Below are positions 22,005-22,336 of a stretch of DNA of 22,336 bases, piece by piece (position 1 is the stretch's first letter; each line of letters opens with the position of its first letter). The position numbers and the translations under genes were made by a program. The notes under the pieces are model-generated. The model was not told the DNA's origin. It ran no database searches and was given only the letters and a program-made list of their open reading frames with translations. Source of the stretch: Nitrososphaerota archaeon (GTDB lineage: Archaea; Thermoproteota; Nitrososphaeria; Nitrososphaerales; Nitrosopumilaceae); NCBI GenBank assembly GCA_018263495.1, contig JAANXC010000056.1:1-22336 (forward strand). Direction: 5' to 3'.

Positions 22005-22336
22005 ATGAATTATGAGAAAATTAAAAATGATCTAATATCTGAGGTTAGGCTCACCAAAAATCAGGCTGAAGTATTTTTACTAATTACACTGAAGGGACAG
22101 ATGTCTGCTAACGAAATTTCCAAATCTTTAGATATTTCTATTGATGATGCATTAGAAACATCTCAAAAACTTGTTGAATTGGGTGGTTTCATTGATATGC
22201 CTGAAACAGAATTTGAAGCAATGCATCCTAGATTTACTGCAGTTAACATGTATAGACGAATGTGTGAACGTGAAAATATTGAATTTAAAAGAAATAAAGT
22301 AGTTGATAGTATTGGTGTTGCACTAGAAGAACTATA
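22005..22336 (+). CDS. TrmB-like transcription regulator, 3' end cut by window edge
   Basis: The first 110 codons of a plus-strand gene. The protein starts MNYEKIKNDLISEVRLTKNQ and contains an N-terminal winged HTH: QAEVFLLITLKGQMSANEI, the recognition helix around SKSLDISIDDALETSQKL, and the wing region VELGGFIDMPETEFEAMHP. This matches TrmB-family sugar-responsive regulators and related thaumarchaeal proteins. The later part (MYRRMCERENIEFKRNKVVDSI) begins a coiled-coil linker as in TrmB. TTTAATTAGAATAAA, about 25 nt upstream, fits a promoter. The effector domain lies outside the window. Confidence 0.7.
   Translation, partial: MNYEKIKNDLISEVRLTKNQAEVFLLITLKGQMSANEISKSLDISIDDALETSQKLVELGGFIDMPETEFEAMHPRFTAVNMYRRMCERENIEFKRNKVVDSIGVALEEL

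Noticed and set aside
1..22336. CRISPR array or insertion sequence
   Set aside because: No regularly spaced direct repeats, transposase or terminal inverted repeats were found on either strand.

Overview
The window looks like chromosomal DNA of an AT-rich ammonia-oxidising thaumarchaeon (Nitrososphaerota), most like Nitrosopumilus or Nitrosarchaeum. This rests on protein content: an archaeal histone, topoisomerase VI (Top6B-Top6A), aIF1A and aIF2-beta, ribosomal protein S17e, a compact archaeal PurA, a DUF373 membrane protein, DUF424, and two HTH paralogues of a type I associate with this group. Promoters agree: many genes have a TATA-like box centred 24-28 nt before the start codon, as expected for leaderless transcripts. 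Several of these starts are TTG or GTG. No sequence search was run, so the lineage is a judgement from protein families.

Layout. 1-1.4 kb (minus): the 5' end of a probable ThiL-like kinase overlapping a phosphohexomutase. 1.4-3.5 kb: tRNA-Thr(CGT) and small genes, including two back-to-back mini membrane proteins, a winged-helix regulator, a Cys/His-rich protein and a small zinc-ribbon protein. 3.5-5.4 kb (minus): tRNA-Cys(GCA) followed by an AIPR-family protein with a restriction-nuclease-like N-terminus, the only obvious defence-type gene here. 5.4-6.9 kb: histone, TatD-like hydrolase, and ribosomal protein S17e with an acidic tail containing a perfect 42-bp tandem duplication. 6.9-8.8 kb: a tRNA-modification neighbourhood, with a MoaD/ubiquitin-like domain fused to a Cgi121-like domain meeting a THUMP protein and a Sua5/YrdC enzyme tail to tail. 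8.8-11 kb: HTH regulator, multipass membrane protein, small zinc proteins and an orphan. 11-13.5 kb (plus): purA, an orphan and pyrF. 13.4-16.5 kb (minus): a Nudix hydrolase, a cis-prenyltransferase, a DUF373 protein and an anchored orphan. 16.7-21.5 kb (plus): an information-processing run of DUF5679 zinc ribbon, aIF2-beta, DUF424, aIF1A, KH protein, Top6B and Top6A. 21.5-22.3 kb: a membrane-anchored Hsp20-like protein (minus) and a truncated TrmB-like regulator (plus).

How the parts relate. Most of the window is housekeeping. The aIF2-beta to Top6A run is tightly packed, with start/stop overlaps and one clear Shine-Dalgarno, and probably forms one or two operons linking translation initiation, ribosome assembly and chromosome topology. 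Sua5 and Cgi121 both belong to the t6A tRNA pathway, and THUMP domains bind tRNA. The most unusual items are the ubiquitin-like/Cgi121 fusion with an internal di-glycine, the tRNA-adjacent AIPR gene with a foldable leader, the Hsp20-like domain behind two membrane segments, the duplicated S17e tail, and two near-symmetric TATA boxes each placed to serve two divergent transcripts. There is no CRISPR array, insertion sequence or rRNA. Every stretch over 300 bases contains at least one gene once the genes under 60 codons are counted.
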